Positions 36,333 to 45,669 of a stretch of 64,000 bases of DNA are shown here, in pieces; positions within the stretch are counted from its first letter, which is position 1; every line of letters begins with the position of its first letter. This stretch comes from Paenibacillus sp. 37 (GTDB lineage: Bacteria; Bacillota; Bacilli; Paenibacillales; Paenibacillaceae), in NCBI RefSeq assembly GCF_008386395.1, contig NZ_CP043761.1, positions 1,674,001-1,738,000 on the forward strand, given 5' to 3'. Under the pieces are notes generated by a model that worked only from the letters and a program-made list of their open reading frames with translations, was not told the origin of the DNA and ran no database searches. The translations under genes were made by a program, and so were the position numbers.

Positions 36333-36743
36333 TTATTTCAGATCATTCAATAAATTCTTCATTTTTTTGTAATGTCCACTGACCCGATCGACCATGTAGT
36401 TATACATGAGCTGATTCTCCGAAAGATTCGCCATTTCCTTGTCAATGTCAACGTTATTGTTGTTATTGTTCATGGCTGTTTCGTTGTTCTCGACAATTCG
36501 GTACTGTACGATGGAAGAATTGGGATCACTGATAGGAAAGTGTTTGTCATGAGTCCGCTTCATGGCGAGCTGATCTGTTTTGCCATTTTCAACGATACGT
36601 CTAAGCTCTTCCTGAAACTCTACCGTTTTCTTTTTGTAGTTGGGCGTGTCTGCATTGGCAATGTTATTGGTGATGGCATTGTGTTGTGCAGTCAGTGCTT
36701 GTAACAGTGATTCGTTACGTCTTGTCGTATTCGTTTCGATCAC
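36333..36743 (-). CDS. FlgB-like flagellar rod protein, stand-alone
   Basis: 136 residues from GTG 36743, placed 9 bases after AAGGAG; a more upstream GTG lacks a site. The N-terminal ITNNIANADTPNYKKKTVEF is the flagellar rod/hook signature, and NVDIDKEMANLSENQLMYNY matches the FlgB C-terminal region. FlgB normally forms the proximal rod at the cytoplasmic membrane and is encoded first in the large fla/che operon, but no other flagellar gene is here. An Asn run (AMNNNNNNVD) precedes the C-terminal motif. It is probably a paralogue or a relocated gene. Confidence 0.88.
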   Translation of the reverse strand: MIETNTTRRNESLLQALTAQHNAITNNIANADTPNYKKKTVEFQEELRRIVENGKTDQLAMKRTHDKHFPISDPNSSIVQYRIVENNETAMNNNNNNVDIDKEMANLSENQLMYNYMVDRVSGHYKKMKNLLNDLK

Positions 36744-36928
36744 GGGCTCAGTCTCCTTCACTGTAGATTGATACAGTTACTTCTATAATAAGAAATAAAG
36801 TTGCACACTGTCAACATAACAAAGAAAAAGACAAGCACATGCCGGAGGTTCCCTGATAAGAAGAACCCTGCCTTCATGAAATCTTGTCTTAGACCTTGCC
36901 CTTATGGGATCAGCGTTGAACAACCTCT

Positions 36929-37744
36929 TTAAGAGGGACGATTAATATTTTTGCCGTAATAGATCTCGTCCATCTCCAGCTTCAGCCACTCCGTAATCTC
37001 CTGTTGTTCCTTCTTGCTGAGCTTATCTTTGGTGTACCCAAACAGATAATTGTCGAGATCAAATTCCCTCAGTTTACACTTGGTGTGAAAAATATTCTCC
37101 TGATAGACGTTCACGTCAATCATATCGAAGCTGCTCTTGATCTCGTCCGGAATATAATTCTGTATCGAGCCGATCTCATGGTCAATGAACAGCTTGCGTC
37201 CGCTCGTATCCCGCGTAAAACCACGCACCCGGTAATCCATCGTCATAATGTCCGTATCAAAGGAGTGGATCAGATAATTCAGCGCCTTAAGCGGTGAGAT
37301 CTCACCGCAGGTGGAGACATCAATGTCCGCACGGAAAGTACTAATACCTTCACTAGGATGGAACTCAGGATAGGTGTGCACAGTGATATGGCTTTTATCC
37401 AGCTGCATAACGACGTTATCTGGCAACGGGCCGGGAGATTCATCGAGTGATTCCTCGGGGATCTCCACGATTGGACCTTCGGAGACCAGCATCGTCACAC
37501 TCGCACCTTGAGGCACGTAATCCTGCTGCGCAACATTCAGCACGTGGGCTCCGATGATATCGGAGACGTTGTTCAGAATTTTACTCAACCGGGCGGCGTT
37601 ATACTGTTCATCAATATATTCAATGTAAGCTTCGCGTTCGTCTTTGGTTTTGGTATAACAAATATCGTACATATTAAAGCTCAATGACTTGGTCAGGTTG
37701 TTAAATCCATGCAGTTGAATGCGCTGCTCTGGCGTAATTGTCAT
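36929..37744 (-). CDS. speD: S-adenosylmethionine decarboxylase proenzyme, E. coli type
   Basis: Makes decarboxylated SAM for spermidine synthesis. 271 residues, the long bacterial class like E. coli SpeD (not the short Bacillus/Thermotoga class). Self-cleavage site [13 protein letters not shown] is present, with cleavage expected between Lys117 and Ser118 to create the pyruvoyl cofactor; [18 protein letters not shown] carries the conserved Cys. Start ATG 37744 follows AAGGGG. A speE gene is not adjacent. Confidence 0.95.
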   Translation of the reverse strand: MTITPEQRIQLHGFNNLTKSLSFNMYDICYTKTKDEREAYIEYIDEQYNAARLSKILNNVSDIIGAHVLNVAQQDYVPQGASVTMLVSEGPIVEIPEESLDESPGPLPDNVVMQLDKSHITVHTYPEFHPSEGISTFRADIDVSTCGEISPLKALNYLIHSFDTDIMTMDYRVRGFTRDTSGRKLFIDHEIGSIQNYIPDEIKSSFDMIDVNVYQENIFHTKCKLREFDLDNYLFGYTKDKLSKKEQQEITEWLKLEMDEIYYGKNINRPS

Positions 37745-37901
37745 GGTTGCAGTTCCCCTTATCCCATACGACATATCATCGCAGTTATAATACTACTTAT
37801 ACCCAACCTGCCTCGAAAAAAAACATATGTACGTCATTCGAAATACGATTCTCCTCTGATCACGGCTATGCATGAAAGGACTTCAGATAATCTACATTTT
37901 T

Positions 37902-38480
37902 TCAGAATGAAGAATCGTCAAAGTCTATAACATCGTTCATGCGCTCATCCTCAGCTACAGATTGAATATCCTCTGAAGTGACACTGATGATTGTATAGTC
38001 CTCGTTCTGCTGTTTCTTCACGGCTTTTTCCTTCACAAAACGGGGACTGCCTTCTCCAGCATCTTCGTCATAGACGAGCAGAAGACCGTCGCTTTTACGC
38101 AGCAACAGGTCATCCCGTGCAGTGAACTGCCACGGCCCGATATAAGGTTGATTGCTAATCGCACCGTAATAGTCCACACCCGAGAGGATGGAACGGTAAT
38201 ACTCCTGTTTGTCTTCTTTCCATTGTTCCTCCGGGTTCTGAAAGGCAGTAATAATTGACAGCTTTAGATGCGGATACGTCTTCTTCAGATCAATTACCAC
38301 TTCGCAGGCCCACAGATCCACACCGTATTGTCCCGGCGTCAGCACCCATTCCAGACCATCCTCGACAAGAGGCGTTAAGCGGGAAGAGATGGCCTTTTTG
38401 ATAAAAGGAATACCTTCATGCTTCTGTCCAAAAATCTGTAATTCATGTGCCCGGTAACCGGTAATCAACAGATTTTTCAG
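37902..38480 (-). CDS. ypsA: YpsA-family (SLOG/DUF1273) protein
   Basis: About 192 residues, SLOG-superfamily fold linked in Bacillus to cell-division control. The motifs ITGYRAHEL, GLEWVLTPGQYGVDLWA, KEDKQEYY and KSDGLLLVYDEDAGEGSP match YpsA. The probable start is CTG 38480, reading MKNLLITGYR, which matches the usual start of the family and lies 8 bases after AGGAGG. The first ordinary start codon in frame (TTG 38468) would remove the beginning of the first beta-strand and sits 20 bases from the binding site. Confidence 0.88.
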   Translation of the reverse strand: MKNLLITGYRAHELQIFGQKHEGIPFIKKAISSRLTPLVEDGLEWVLTPGQYGVDLWACEVVIDLKKTYPHLKLSIITAFQNPEEQWKEDKQEYYRSILSGVDYYGAISNQPYIGPWQFTARDDLLLRKSDGLLLVYDEDAGEGSPRFVKEKAVKKQQNEDYTIISVTSEDIQSVAEDERMNDVIDFDDSSF

Positions 38481-38552
38481 TGTCCGTTCCTCCTTTCAGG
38501 CGTGATCAATGGATCAGTGAATTTTCTATATATGCACACATTAGAGGTGCAG

Positions 38553-39701
38553 TTATTTCGCAGGTGGAGTTTCTGCACGGAACGGATACAGGAATGGCTT
38601 TGGAATATCCGTTTCGAATGACATTAACTCATCCGTTGTGGGATGGATAAACGAGAGTATACGTGCATGAAGTCCGAGACGGCCAAGGTCTCTTGTGCGT
38701 GCGCCGTATTTTCTGTCACCGGCAATCGGATGTCCGAGATCTTCCATATGCACACGAATCTGATTTTTACGCCCTGTCTCCAGACGCACTTCCAGCAAGG
38801 AGAATTCACGGTTCGACTTCAGACGCTTGTAATGTGTAATGGCATGTTGTCCATCATTTGGACGAGAGCTGGAGTACATTTTCAGCGTTTTGGTTTCCTT
38901 CAGCCAGGAAGAGATGGTGCCTTCTTCTTTGGCTACTGAACCTTCAACAAGCGCAACGTATACGCGGTCCTGCACATTTTCCTTCCAGTTGTTTTGCAGC
39001 TTCTGTTGTACTTCTTCACTTTTGGCAAACATCATTACACCCGATGTATCCCGATCGAGACGATGGACAACAAAGATCCGGTTGAGCGGATTGGTGCGGC
39101 GCACATGCTCTGTCAGTTGGCGATAAGCCGTCAGGTCATCCGTCTTGTCAGCGGCAATGGACAACAGTCCGGCTTCCTTGCGGATCACAATGATATCATC
39201 GTCTTCATGCAAAATGTTAATGCCTGTCAAGGACGGAGCGGCGACTGCACCTTCTTTTCGGATGTAGACAATCTGACCTGGCGTCAGCGCTTCATTAAAC
39301 TTGGTTACGACCTTCTGATCCACGGACACCTGTCCACGACCCAGAATGGACTTCACTGCGTTCCGTCCTGATTTCAAATGCTGCAACAGGAAGTTCAACA
39401 GTTCATCCGGTTCGGTCACTTTATACTGGCGTGGTGGTTCCTGCTTGCGATAATAGGAATTGCCTGGTCGTTTGGATGCGCTGGCATTTTTGGGTTTGTT
39501 GCCTCCAGCTTTCTTGGGTGCACCCGATGATTTCGCGGCTAATGGCTTCTTATTCTCCTCCGTATTGCGTGATGCGGAAGCACCTGATGATTTTGCAGAT
39601 GAGAAGTTAGACTTGCCGGACCGTACTGAAGATGAACCTGCATAAGATTTCCCCTTGGCCGAGGCCGATGTCTTGCTTGTTGGACGTTTGCGTTTATTCA
39701 T
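38553..39701 (-). CDS. RluA-family pseudouridine synthase
   Basis: 382 residues from ATG 39701, which has AAGGAGATT upstream. The first 75 or so residues are a Lys/Ser/Ala/Gly-rich, probably disordered extension. An S4-like RNA-binding segment (about 90-150; GRGQVSVDQKVV) follows, and then the synthase domain with catalytic Asp in VHRLDRDTSGVMMFAKS and the later GRKNQIRVHMEDLGHPIAGD and LGLHA motifs. It isomerises a uridine in rRNA or tRNA; the site cannot be told. The basic extension is larger than usual. Confidence 0.93.
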   Translation of the reverse strand: MNKRKRPTSKTSASAKGKSYAGSSSVRSGKSNFSSAKSSGASASRNTEENKKPLAAKSSGAPKKAGGNKPKNASASKRPGNSYYRKQEPPRQYKVTEPDELLNFLLQHLKSGRNAVKSILGRGQVSVDQKVVTKFNEALTPGQIVYIRKEGAVAAPSLTGINILHEDDDIIVIRKEAGLLSIAADKTDDLTAYRQLTEHVRRTNPLNRIFVVHRLDRDTSGVMMFAKSEEVQQKLQNNWKENVQDRVYVALVEGSVAKEEGTISSWLKETKTLKMYSSSRPNDGQHAITHYKRLKSNREFSLLEVRLETGRKNQIRVHMEDLGHPIAGDRKYGARTRDLGRLGLHARILSFIHPTTDELMSFETDIPKPFLYPFRAETPPAK

Positions 39702-39890
39702 GAATAGTAATCTCCTTCTGAACAGCCTGTACCGCTTGTGTGCATACGATCCGTTCATTTTCGTTATGCAGTTCAATATACCATTAACAGTCGACAAATA
39801 AAAATAGGTTCATGCAATCTGCATACATCCAATCATAAGAGTAGTGAGATTCATAGGATAGGGTATCCCATAGCATTGGAGGTGTTACTC

Positions 39891-40298
39891 ATGGGTGTGT
39901 TTCTCGATATGAGAACTTCGATGAACTCGGCAACCGTAGGACAGCCCGGTTTGTCACTGTCAGAATCTCCGACCGCTTTTGGCACCATTGGTCTACAGAC
40001 GCAGGGCGTGGTGAATCCCATTATTACGTTGAACGGGACAGTAGGTGTTACGGGAGAACTGGGAGATACCTTTGTTGTGGAGCTTGTGCGGGGTTTTTTA
40101 TATGATCCTTTCTATATCATCTACCGTGCTGAAGGTACGATTGGACAGAACGGAGGTGCCGAATTTCATTCGTTCACAGCTCAGGATCTAGCTGCACCAC
40201 CAGCATTGGAAAGTGTGTATACTTCGTTCATCTCGGGGGTGTCCACAGCAGTAAGAACCGGGCCGGAGATGTTATACGGTATTGCAGCCACCGGTTAG
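39891..40298 (+). CDS. hypothetical protein, 135 residues
   Basis: ATG follows GGAGGTG. No signal peptide; composition is rich in Gly, Thr, Val and Ser, with beta-type stretches (ITLNGTVGVTGELGDTFVVELVRG; FYIIYRAEGTIGQNGGAEFHSF). The pattern suggests an all-beta domain such as those at the C termini of spore-surface or exosporium proteins, but I do not recognise the family. It is monocistronic, with a strong terminator downstream. Confidence 0.72.
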   Translation: MGVFLDMRTSMNSATVGQPGLSLSESPTAFGTIGLQTQGVVNPIITLNGTVGVTGELGDTFVVELVRGFLYDPFYIIYRAEGTIGQNGGAEFHSFTAQDLAAPPALESVYTSFISGVSTAVRTGPEMLYGIAATG

Positions 40299-40420
40299 TA
40301 GTGAAAGGCGAAATATTACAAGCAGAGTGCTTCGTCATCACTTCCGTTGACGGCAGAGTTCGCTTCATACCCCAGAAACGCAAGACAATGTAGCGATAGG
40401 TCTCGACTAGCGCCAGCAAG

Positions 40421-40451
40421 AAACCCCCGGCTTAAGAAGTCGGGGGTTTTT
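40421..40451. terminator. bidirectional terminator
   Basis: AAACCCCCG pairs with CGGGGGTTTTT between convergent genes. Confidence 0.95.
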
Positions 40452-40514
40452 GCCGTACAAGCATCTGCATGTTTCAATACAACTCACGAATCTAAAGTTT
40501 GGACCTGTCCATGA

Positions 40515-41225
40515 TCAGTTGGCACGGCCTTTCAGAATGATGTTGTTGGCTTTGCCAAAATCGATGGCAACTTTACATGCGAGTGCAGCTGTTCGCTCCG
40601 CAAGGATAACCGCATTGACGCCACAGGAGAAGAGAGCGACATCAAATATAGTTTGATTATTCTGAATCCAATGCAGCGTTTCATCCATTTGATCATAGCT
40701 GTCAAAGGGCAGGGCAGTCACAATGTTCAGATTATACGGCTCACGTTCGAGCATGACACGCAGTGCCTCAATCTCACGAGTAACAAGTAATACACGCTTG
40801 CCTGCAAGCATCTGCCAGAAACGCGGGTTCTGCGCCAGTTCCCGATTAACACAGGCGTGACAAGTCATCGGAGGAGAGATGCCAAAGTGTGCAAACACCA
40901 TATCGGTCAGAGGTCTTTTGAGATAATCCGGCGCGTTAATGGTACTGTCACCACGAGGAAGAACGCCGACGATATCCGCCCGTTTCAAGGAAGCAGCGAC
41001 TTCATCCCGGAGCTGCGGGTTGGGAAGACGCAATCCCTTTTGTCCTAAATTGGCTTTCTTGGCCCAACGCTCCTGAAGGACCTGTTCCGTGGTCCACACG
41101 GTTTCTTGAGACATGACGATATTCTCGCCATCACCGACTCGCACAAGCGAGAGCGGACGCTGTTCACGAAGCGCCGCTTCAAGCTGCTCAAGCACACCTT
41201 CCAGTTCAAGATAGATCGAATCCAT
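40515..41225 (-). CDS. GT-D fold domain glycosyltransferase
   Basis: 236 residues. The LSLVRVGDGENIVM region is the metal/nucleotide-binding motif of the GT-D fold (GlyD/DUF1792 type), found in glycosylation of serine-rich adhesins and in Paenibacillus/Bacillus glycan clusters. Later VLLVTREIEALRV and DVALFSCGVNAVILAER suggest a Rossmann-like second half. It is divergent from the glycan genes that follow and probably belongs with them functionally. Donor and acceptor unknown. Confidence 0.85.
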   Translation of the reverse strand: MDSIYLELEGVLEQLEAALREQRPLSLVRVGDGENIVMSQETVWTTEQVLQERWAKKANLGQKGLRLPNPQLRDEVAASLKRADIVGVLPRGDSTINAPDYLKRPLTDMVFAHFGISPPMTCHACVNRELAQNPRFWQMLAGKRVLLVTREIEALRVMLEREPYNLNIVTALPFDSYDQMDETLHWIQNNQTIFDVALFSCGVNAVILAERTAALACKVAIDFGKANNIILKGRAN

Positions 41226-41536
41226 TCAGCGATTGCCCCCTTTGAAAATAGAACTGCTCTATTCTATGTTGCGACTGGAACAACGATATGTACGTTCGAC
41301 CCGCAGGGCTCCATCTTCAGGCGTATATGAATCTATTTATATGGAAAGTTAGTACATCTGTCGGTACCGCTTCTACTAACGTTTCATACGTTATAGAGTG
41401 CGGGATTCCAAAGGAGATGTTGCTTGGAAGTGATCAGATAGATAGAAGATGGTTTTCGTAGGAAGACGGCATCGAAACTATGAAAACAGTCTGCATCCGA
41501 TAAACGGAACTTGCAGTGTCTATGAGGAGGAATGTT
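41226..41536. other. divergent intergenic region in the glycan cluster
   Basis: About 310 bases between the GT-D gene and the plus-strand glycan operon. They presumably hold both promoters; TTATAG near 41390 may be a -10 box. A ribosome-site-like AAAGGAG at 41411 followed by a 14-codon frame is probably fortuitous. No riboswitch or repeat is seen. Confidence 0.45.
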
Positions 41537-42226
41537 ATGTCCAGGAAAGTTGTAATTGAGATTAACTTCAACAATTATGGGATGGACCCGCAGCGATTAA
41601 CGCGGGAGTGGCTGGAGCGTCGGATGGGCATCTTCCGCACGTTCACATTGCATTGCCTGAAGGCACAGACGAATCAGAATTTTCTGACCGTGGTGAAGCT
41701 GTCCAAGGAATCGGGGGACTTGATGAAGGAGATTCTGGCAGGTCAAGAGCCGCTCCCTCCCAATATCCGTTTTGGAACAAATATTGAAAGTGTGCGTGCC
41801 ATTTTGGCTTTTGCTGAAGGCGCAGAGGATATCTATATTGCCCGTCTGGATTCGGATGATCTGTACCATAGAACCTTTGTCCAACAACTCTACGATATTC
41901 AGCCACAGCCGCAGACGGTAGCACTGATTAATCAGAACGGTTATCTCTGGGATAGCGTGAACAACGAGATGGCACCAGCGTTTCATCGTTCTCCGCAATT
42001 CTATGTCTACCTGTATAAAACAGCGGAGTACGCATCCGGATACCGGGTCAAGCTTCCGGGCAGAGGTACACATGGCAATGTCATTGACTTGCCGCATGAA
42101 CTTCTTGCTCCGCGCAATTATGTCAATATCGTACATTCAAACAATACTTCAGTGAAAAAAGTACCGCCCAAGGACCGATTAAGCCGGGATGAGATGGCAC
42201 AGGTATTACGCGAATTCATGATCTGA
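41537..42226 (+). CDS. putative rhamnosyltransferase / GT-A glycosyltransferase
   Basis: 229 residues; ATG follows GAGGAGG at 6 bases. It resembles the family of putative rhamnosyltransferases (PF11316-like): MGIFRTFTLHCLKAQTNQNF near the N terminus and a DxD-type IYIARLDSDDLYHRTFV in the middle, followed by LINQNGYLWD. First gene of a likely operon with the two nucleotide-sugar enzymes. Acceptor unknown. Confidence 0.82.
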   Translation: MSRKVVIEINFNNYGMDPQRLTREWLERRMGIFRTFTLHCLKAQTNQNFLTVVKLSKESGDLMKEILAGQEPLPPNIRFGTNIESVRAILAFAEGAEDIYIARLDSDDLYHRTFVQQLYDIQPQPQTVALINQNGYLWDSVNNEMAPAFHRSPQFYVYLYKTAEYASGYRVKLPGRGTHGNVIDLPHELLAPRNYVNIVHSNNTSVKKVPPKDRLSRDEMAQVLREFMI

Positions 42227-42244
42227 TCAGGGAGGGATTCATCC

Positions 42245-43234
42245 ATGATTAAAGGACAAACGATTCTGATCACCGGAGGAACAGGCTCCTGGGGTCAAAA
42301 GCTGACCGAGGTGCTGCTGGAGCAGGACCCGGCTGAGATTCGCCTTCTGTCACGCAATGAATACGCCCAGATTGCGATGCAGCGTGAGTTCAACCATGAC
42401 CCGCGTCTGCGATTCATCATTGGAGATATCCGGGATTATCGGGCAGTGGAAGATGTATGCAGGGGCGTGGATGTGCTTTTCCATTTGGCTGCGCTGAAGC
42501 ATGTTCCGGTCTGCGAGGACCAGCCGGATGAGGCGTTCAAGACCAATGTGATCGGCACACAGAACATTATTCGGGCTGCGATCCGTATGCAGATTCCCAA
42601 AGTTATTGATGTGTCCACGGATAAGGCGGTAGATCCGATTAACGTATATGGCATGACAAAGGCTTTGGGTGAAAAAATGATGATCCGTGCCAATTGGCTG
42701 AGTGAAGGGACCCGGTTTGTCTGCATCCGCGGCGGTAATGTGCTTGGAACCAGCGGAAGTGTTGTGCCCTTGTTCCGTCGTCAGATCGATGAAGGCAAGA
42801 GCCTGACCATTACAGACAAAGGCATGACCCGCTTTTTCCTGACACGAACCGAAGCTATACATTTACTGCTTAAGGCCGCTGAGGCAGCCGTGGGCGGAGA
42901 GACGTTTGTGATGAAAATGAAAGCTTGCAAGATGACGGAACTTGCATCCGTCATGTTGGAACAGGCAGGTCGCCCATCCTTCGATTATAAGGTGACGGGA
43001 ATTCGTCCGGGGGAGAAATTGCATGAAGTGCTGATCTCGCCCTTTGAAGCACCGCGCACTCGTCAATACGATGCGCAGTATTATGTGATCCTGCCGGAGC
43101 ACCAGGACAAGGGACTGACGGAACATTACAGCAGCCTGCCTCGTGTGAACTTCTCCGAGTATCGTTCGGACAGTGCCATGATGAACAAATCAGCGATTGC
43201 CCGGTTTTTGCGTGCAGGCGGTTATATCGATTAG
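42245..43234 (+). CDS. UDP-GlcNAc 4,6-dehydratase-like enzyme (PseB/CapE type)
   Basis: 329-residue short SDR with Rossmann TGGTGSWGQKL at the N terminus, DIRDYRAVEDV and LAALKHVPVCEDQP (family signature). The DVSTDKAVDPINVYGMTK segment holds the altered catalytic Asp/Lys and Tyr-x3-Lys of inverting 4,6-dehydratases. The product would be a UDP-4-keto-6-deoxy-HexNAc sugar. RBS GGGAGG; it follows the glycosyltransferase by 18 bases. Retention or inversion at C5 cannot be read with certainty. Confidence 0.9.
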   Translation: MIKGQTILITGGTGSWGQKLTEVLLEQDPAEIRLLSRNEYAQIAMQREFNHDPRLRFIIGDIRDYRAVEDVCRGVDVLFHLAALKHVPVCEDQPDEAFKTNVIGTQNIIRAAIRMQIPKVIDVSTDKAVDPINVYGMTKALGEKMMIRANWLSEGTRFVCIRGGNVLGTSGSVVPLFRRQIDEGKSLTITDKGMTRFFLTRTEAIHLLLKAAEAAVGGETFVMKMKACKMTELASVMLEQAGRPSFDYKVTGIRPGEKLHEVLISPFEAPRTRQYDAQYYVILPEHQDKGLTEHYSSLPRVNFSEYRSDSAMMNKSAIARFLRAGGYID

Positions 43235-43277
43235 GGTGTGTCTCAAAACGGCTTTTTCGGAGTTTTCAGACACGCCC
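43234..43277 (+). other. intercistronic hairpin at the end of the dehydratase gene
   Basis: GGGTGTGTCT (43234-43243) pairs with AGACACGCCC (43268-43277), with one G-U, then one mismatch and AAAAC/GTTTT inside. It begins on the last base of the stop codon and ends just before the next ribosome site. Confidence 0.65.
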
Positions 43278-43297
43278 AGCGAAGGGAGGCGGAGCAT

Positions 43298-44824
43298 TTG
43301 GAGTTGGAAGGAATGGAAGAGAATCATCACCATGAGCAGCACGAAGGAAATGAAGAATTACAGCCACCGACCCCAATACAACCTATTCATGACCGCTCCT
43401 TGAAAGCTGTTGTCATCGGTCTCGGTTATGTAGGTTTGCCCATGGCCATCGAGATGGCCCAGGCAGGATATCAGGTTCACGGGATCGATATCGATACCTC
43501 CAAGGTAGCCAAGCTGAGTGCGGGACAATCGTATGTCATCGGTATAGATGATACAGTCCTGCAGTCTCTCATGAAGGCAGGTTTGTTCACGGCCAGTACG
43601 GATTATGCAGCGGTGGCAGAGGCGAATGTCATTGTAATCTGTGTGCCCACTCCGCTGACTGCCGAGCACCAACCGGACATCTCGTATATTGCGGCGGCGG
43701 TGGATGGCATGACTCCGTATTTGCAGGAGGGCAGTCTTGTTATATTGGAAAGCACGACTTATCCGGGCACGACGGAAGAGCGCGTGAAACATCCGATAGA
43801 AGCGGCAAACGGCTGGCGGGCGGGAGAACAGTTCTACGTTTGCTATTCTCCCGAGCGGGTAGATCCGGGCAGTGTGCATTATGGTGTGAAAAATACACCA
43901 AAGATCATTGGCGGCTCTACTCCTGCCTGTCTGGATTATGGTAAACAGTTCTACGGCTCGATCCTCAACGAAGTTGTTCCGGTCAGTTCGACGACGGTAG
44001 CAGAGACGGCAAAGCTGTTCGAAAATACGTTTCGCAGTGTCAACATTGCACTTGTAAATGAGCTGACTCCGGCCTGTGAACAGATGGGGGTAAACATCTG
44101 GGAGGTATTGGGTGCGGCGGCGACCAAGCCGTTTGGTTACATGCCATTCTATCCCGGTCCCGGCATCGGCGGACACTGTATCCCAATCGATCCGATCTAT
44201 CTGTCCTGGGCTGCGAACCGTCAGGGATCGGAACTGCGGTTCATCCAGCTGGCGGATATAACCAATCGGCAAATGCCAGAGAGAGTGGTGAAGCGTGCCT
44301 CGGAGTTGCTGGAGCAGAATGGTGTAACTGTGCGAGGAGCACGTGTTGTACTGGCGGGTATGGCTTACAAAAAAGATATTGATGACCTGCGTGAATCGCC
44401 AGCATTGGATGTCTTCCGGCTGCTGAGCGCAGCGGGTGCAGATGTGGTTTTCACCGATCCAATGGTGCCTGTTTTCCGCAAGGATGATGGGACAGTGCTG
44501 CACGCTAGTCCGGCGGTGCCGGAATTGTGGGCATGGGCTGACTTGGTGATCATCACAACGGATCATTCGGGATTCAATTATCAGGAGATGGCAGATCATG
44601 CGAAGCTGATCTTCGATACACGTAACGCAACGGCCGACTGCCACGGGGGAAATATTGTGGTGCTGGGCCAGCCTATACGGCCTAAGGTGAAGGGAGTTCG
44701 CGAGCAACAGGAGAGTGTAGCACGGGTAGGACAAAAAGAAACGGCAGTCGAGGATACTGCAGCTCACCATGAAGTTGCCATCGGCCTCGACAAGGATCAG
44801 GGAGATGCCCATGGCAAATCATGA
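43298..44824 (+). CDS. nucleotide-sugar (UDP-HexNAc/UDP-Glc type) dehydrogenase
   Basis: About 508 residues; start taken as TTG 43298, 8 bases after AGGGAGG, since the upstream GTG lies inside a hairpin. Residues about 30-38 hold VVIGLGYVG (NAD-binding), and the catalytic Cys is in YPGPGIGGHCIPIDP, the form seen in UDP-GlcNAc/ManNAc-type 6-dehydrogenases such as WbpA. A His/Glu-rich leader of about 30 residues precedes the domain, and a charged tail of about 35 residues follows it. It oxidises C6 of a UDP-sugar to a uronic acid. It overlaps the methyltransferase gene by 14 bases. Confidence 0.92.
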   Translation: MELEGMEENHHHEQHEGNEELQPPTPIQPIHDRSLKAVVIGLGYVGLPMAIEMAQAGYQVHGIDIDTSKVAKLSAGQSYVIGIDDTVLQSLMKAGLFTASTDYAAVAEANVIVICVPTPLTAEHQPDISYIAAAVDGMTPYLQEGSLVILESTTYPGTTEERVKHPIEAANGWRAGEQFYVCYSPERVDPGSVHYGVKNTPKIIGGSTPACLDYGKQFYGSILNEVVPVSSTTVAETAKLFENTFRSVNIALVNELTPACEQMGVNIWEVLGAAATKPFGYMPFYPGPGIGGHCIPIDPIYLSWAANRQGSELRFIQLADITNRQMPERVVKRASELLEQNGVTVRGARVVLAGMAYKKDIDDLRESPALDVFRLLSAAGADVVFTDPMVPVFRKDDGTVLHASPAVPELWAWADLVIITTDHSGFNYQEMADHAKLIFDTRNATADCHGGNIVVLGQPIRPKVKGVREQQESVARVGQKETAVEDTAAHHEVAIGLDKDQGDAHGKS

Positions 44825-45557
44825 TCGAGTGAGTGAGCGCTATTATGGCGAGATTAATTCGGAAGATTCTCATGAAGCGACGAGAACGCGTATCCACTGG
44901 ATGTGCCGTGAGGCCACAGGCAAACGCATTCTGGATGTCGGGTGCAGTCAGGGGATTACCTCAATTCTGCTGGCACGTGAAGGATTTCGTGTCACTGGCA
45001 TTGATCTGGAGGAAGAGAGCATTAGGTATGCACAAGAAGAGCTTGCCAAAGAGTCTAGGCCAGTTCGGAACAATGTAGATTTTAGAATGCTGGATATTAC
45101 GCAATGGAAAGTCAGAACGACTTTTGACACGGTACTGCTTGGAGAAGTGCTGGAACATTTTGCTCATCCAGAGACTTTACTGATCCAGATTCATCGGCTG
45201 TTGCAAGAAGAGGGGACGCTGGTTGTAACCGTGCCATATGGATATCATCCGTTCTATGATCACAAGCAGACCTTCTATGCAGGAAATCTGGCGATGTGTC
45301 TAATGCCATATTTCGAAGTCTTGAAACTGGAAGTTCATCATAAATATCTATGTTGCGTGGCCCGCAGACGGCGGAGAACACAGCTGCATATGTCGCCAAC
45401 GTTAGATCAACTGATGGAGTGGATGGAGCTGGATCATGCATATTTTGCCGAGGTGGAGCAACAGCATCTACGCGCAATGAAACAGCGCAAGAAGGCTCTG
45501 GACAGTGCGGTGGAGCAGGTGAAACGACTTCGTCGTCAGGAGAGTGGAGAAGGGTAG
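44811..45557 (+). CDS. class I SAM-dependent methyltransferase
   Basis: 248 residues; ATG 44811 follows AGGGAG and overlaps the preceding gene. Motif I is RILDVGCSQGITSILLAREG, followed by VTGIDLEEESI, LGEVLEHFAHP (motif IV region) and GTLVVTVPYG. The C-terminal 60 residues are a charged Gln/Arg/Glu-rich helix, likely coiled coil. Placement suggests O- or N-methylation of a glycan, but a lipid or small molecule is possible. Confidence 0.9.
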   Translation: MANHDRVSERYYGEINSEDSHEATRTRIHWMCREATGKRILDVGCSQGITSILLAREGFRVTGIDLEEESIRYAQEELAKESRPVRNNVDFRMLDITQWKVRTTFDTVLLGEVLEHFAHPETLLIQIHRLLQEEGTLVVTVPYGYHPFYDHKQTFYAGNLAMCLMPYFEVLKLEVHHKYLCCVARRRRRTQLHMSPTLDQLMEWMELDHAYFAEVEQQHLRAMKQRKKALDSAVEQVKRLRRQESGEG

Positions 45558-45669
45558 CAGTGAAGGTAGGGACAGAGACAGCGGCAAGGCGAGGGTTAGG
45601 GCCACAAGAGCATCTTTTATTCCTCCCTGTTGTTTAGTGTGACGGCAGAGCTAGAGCTATTCTATATTC

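Noticed and set aside
43358..44812. 484-codon minus-strand open frame opposite the nucleotide-sugar dehydrogenase
   Set aside because: The product is Arg/His/Cys/Ile-rich with no domain, while the plus strand has complete catalytic motifs; it is an antisense shadow.
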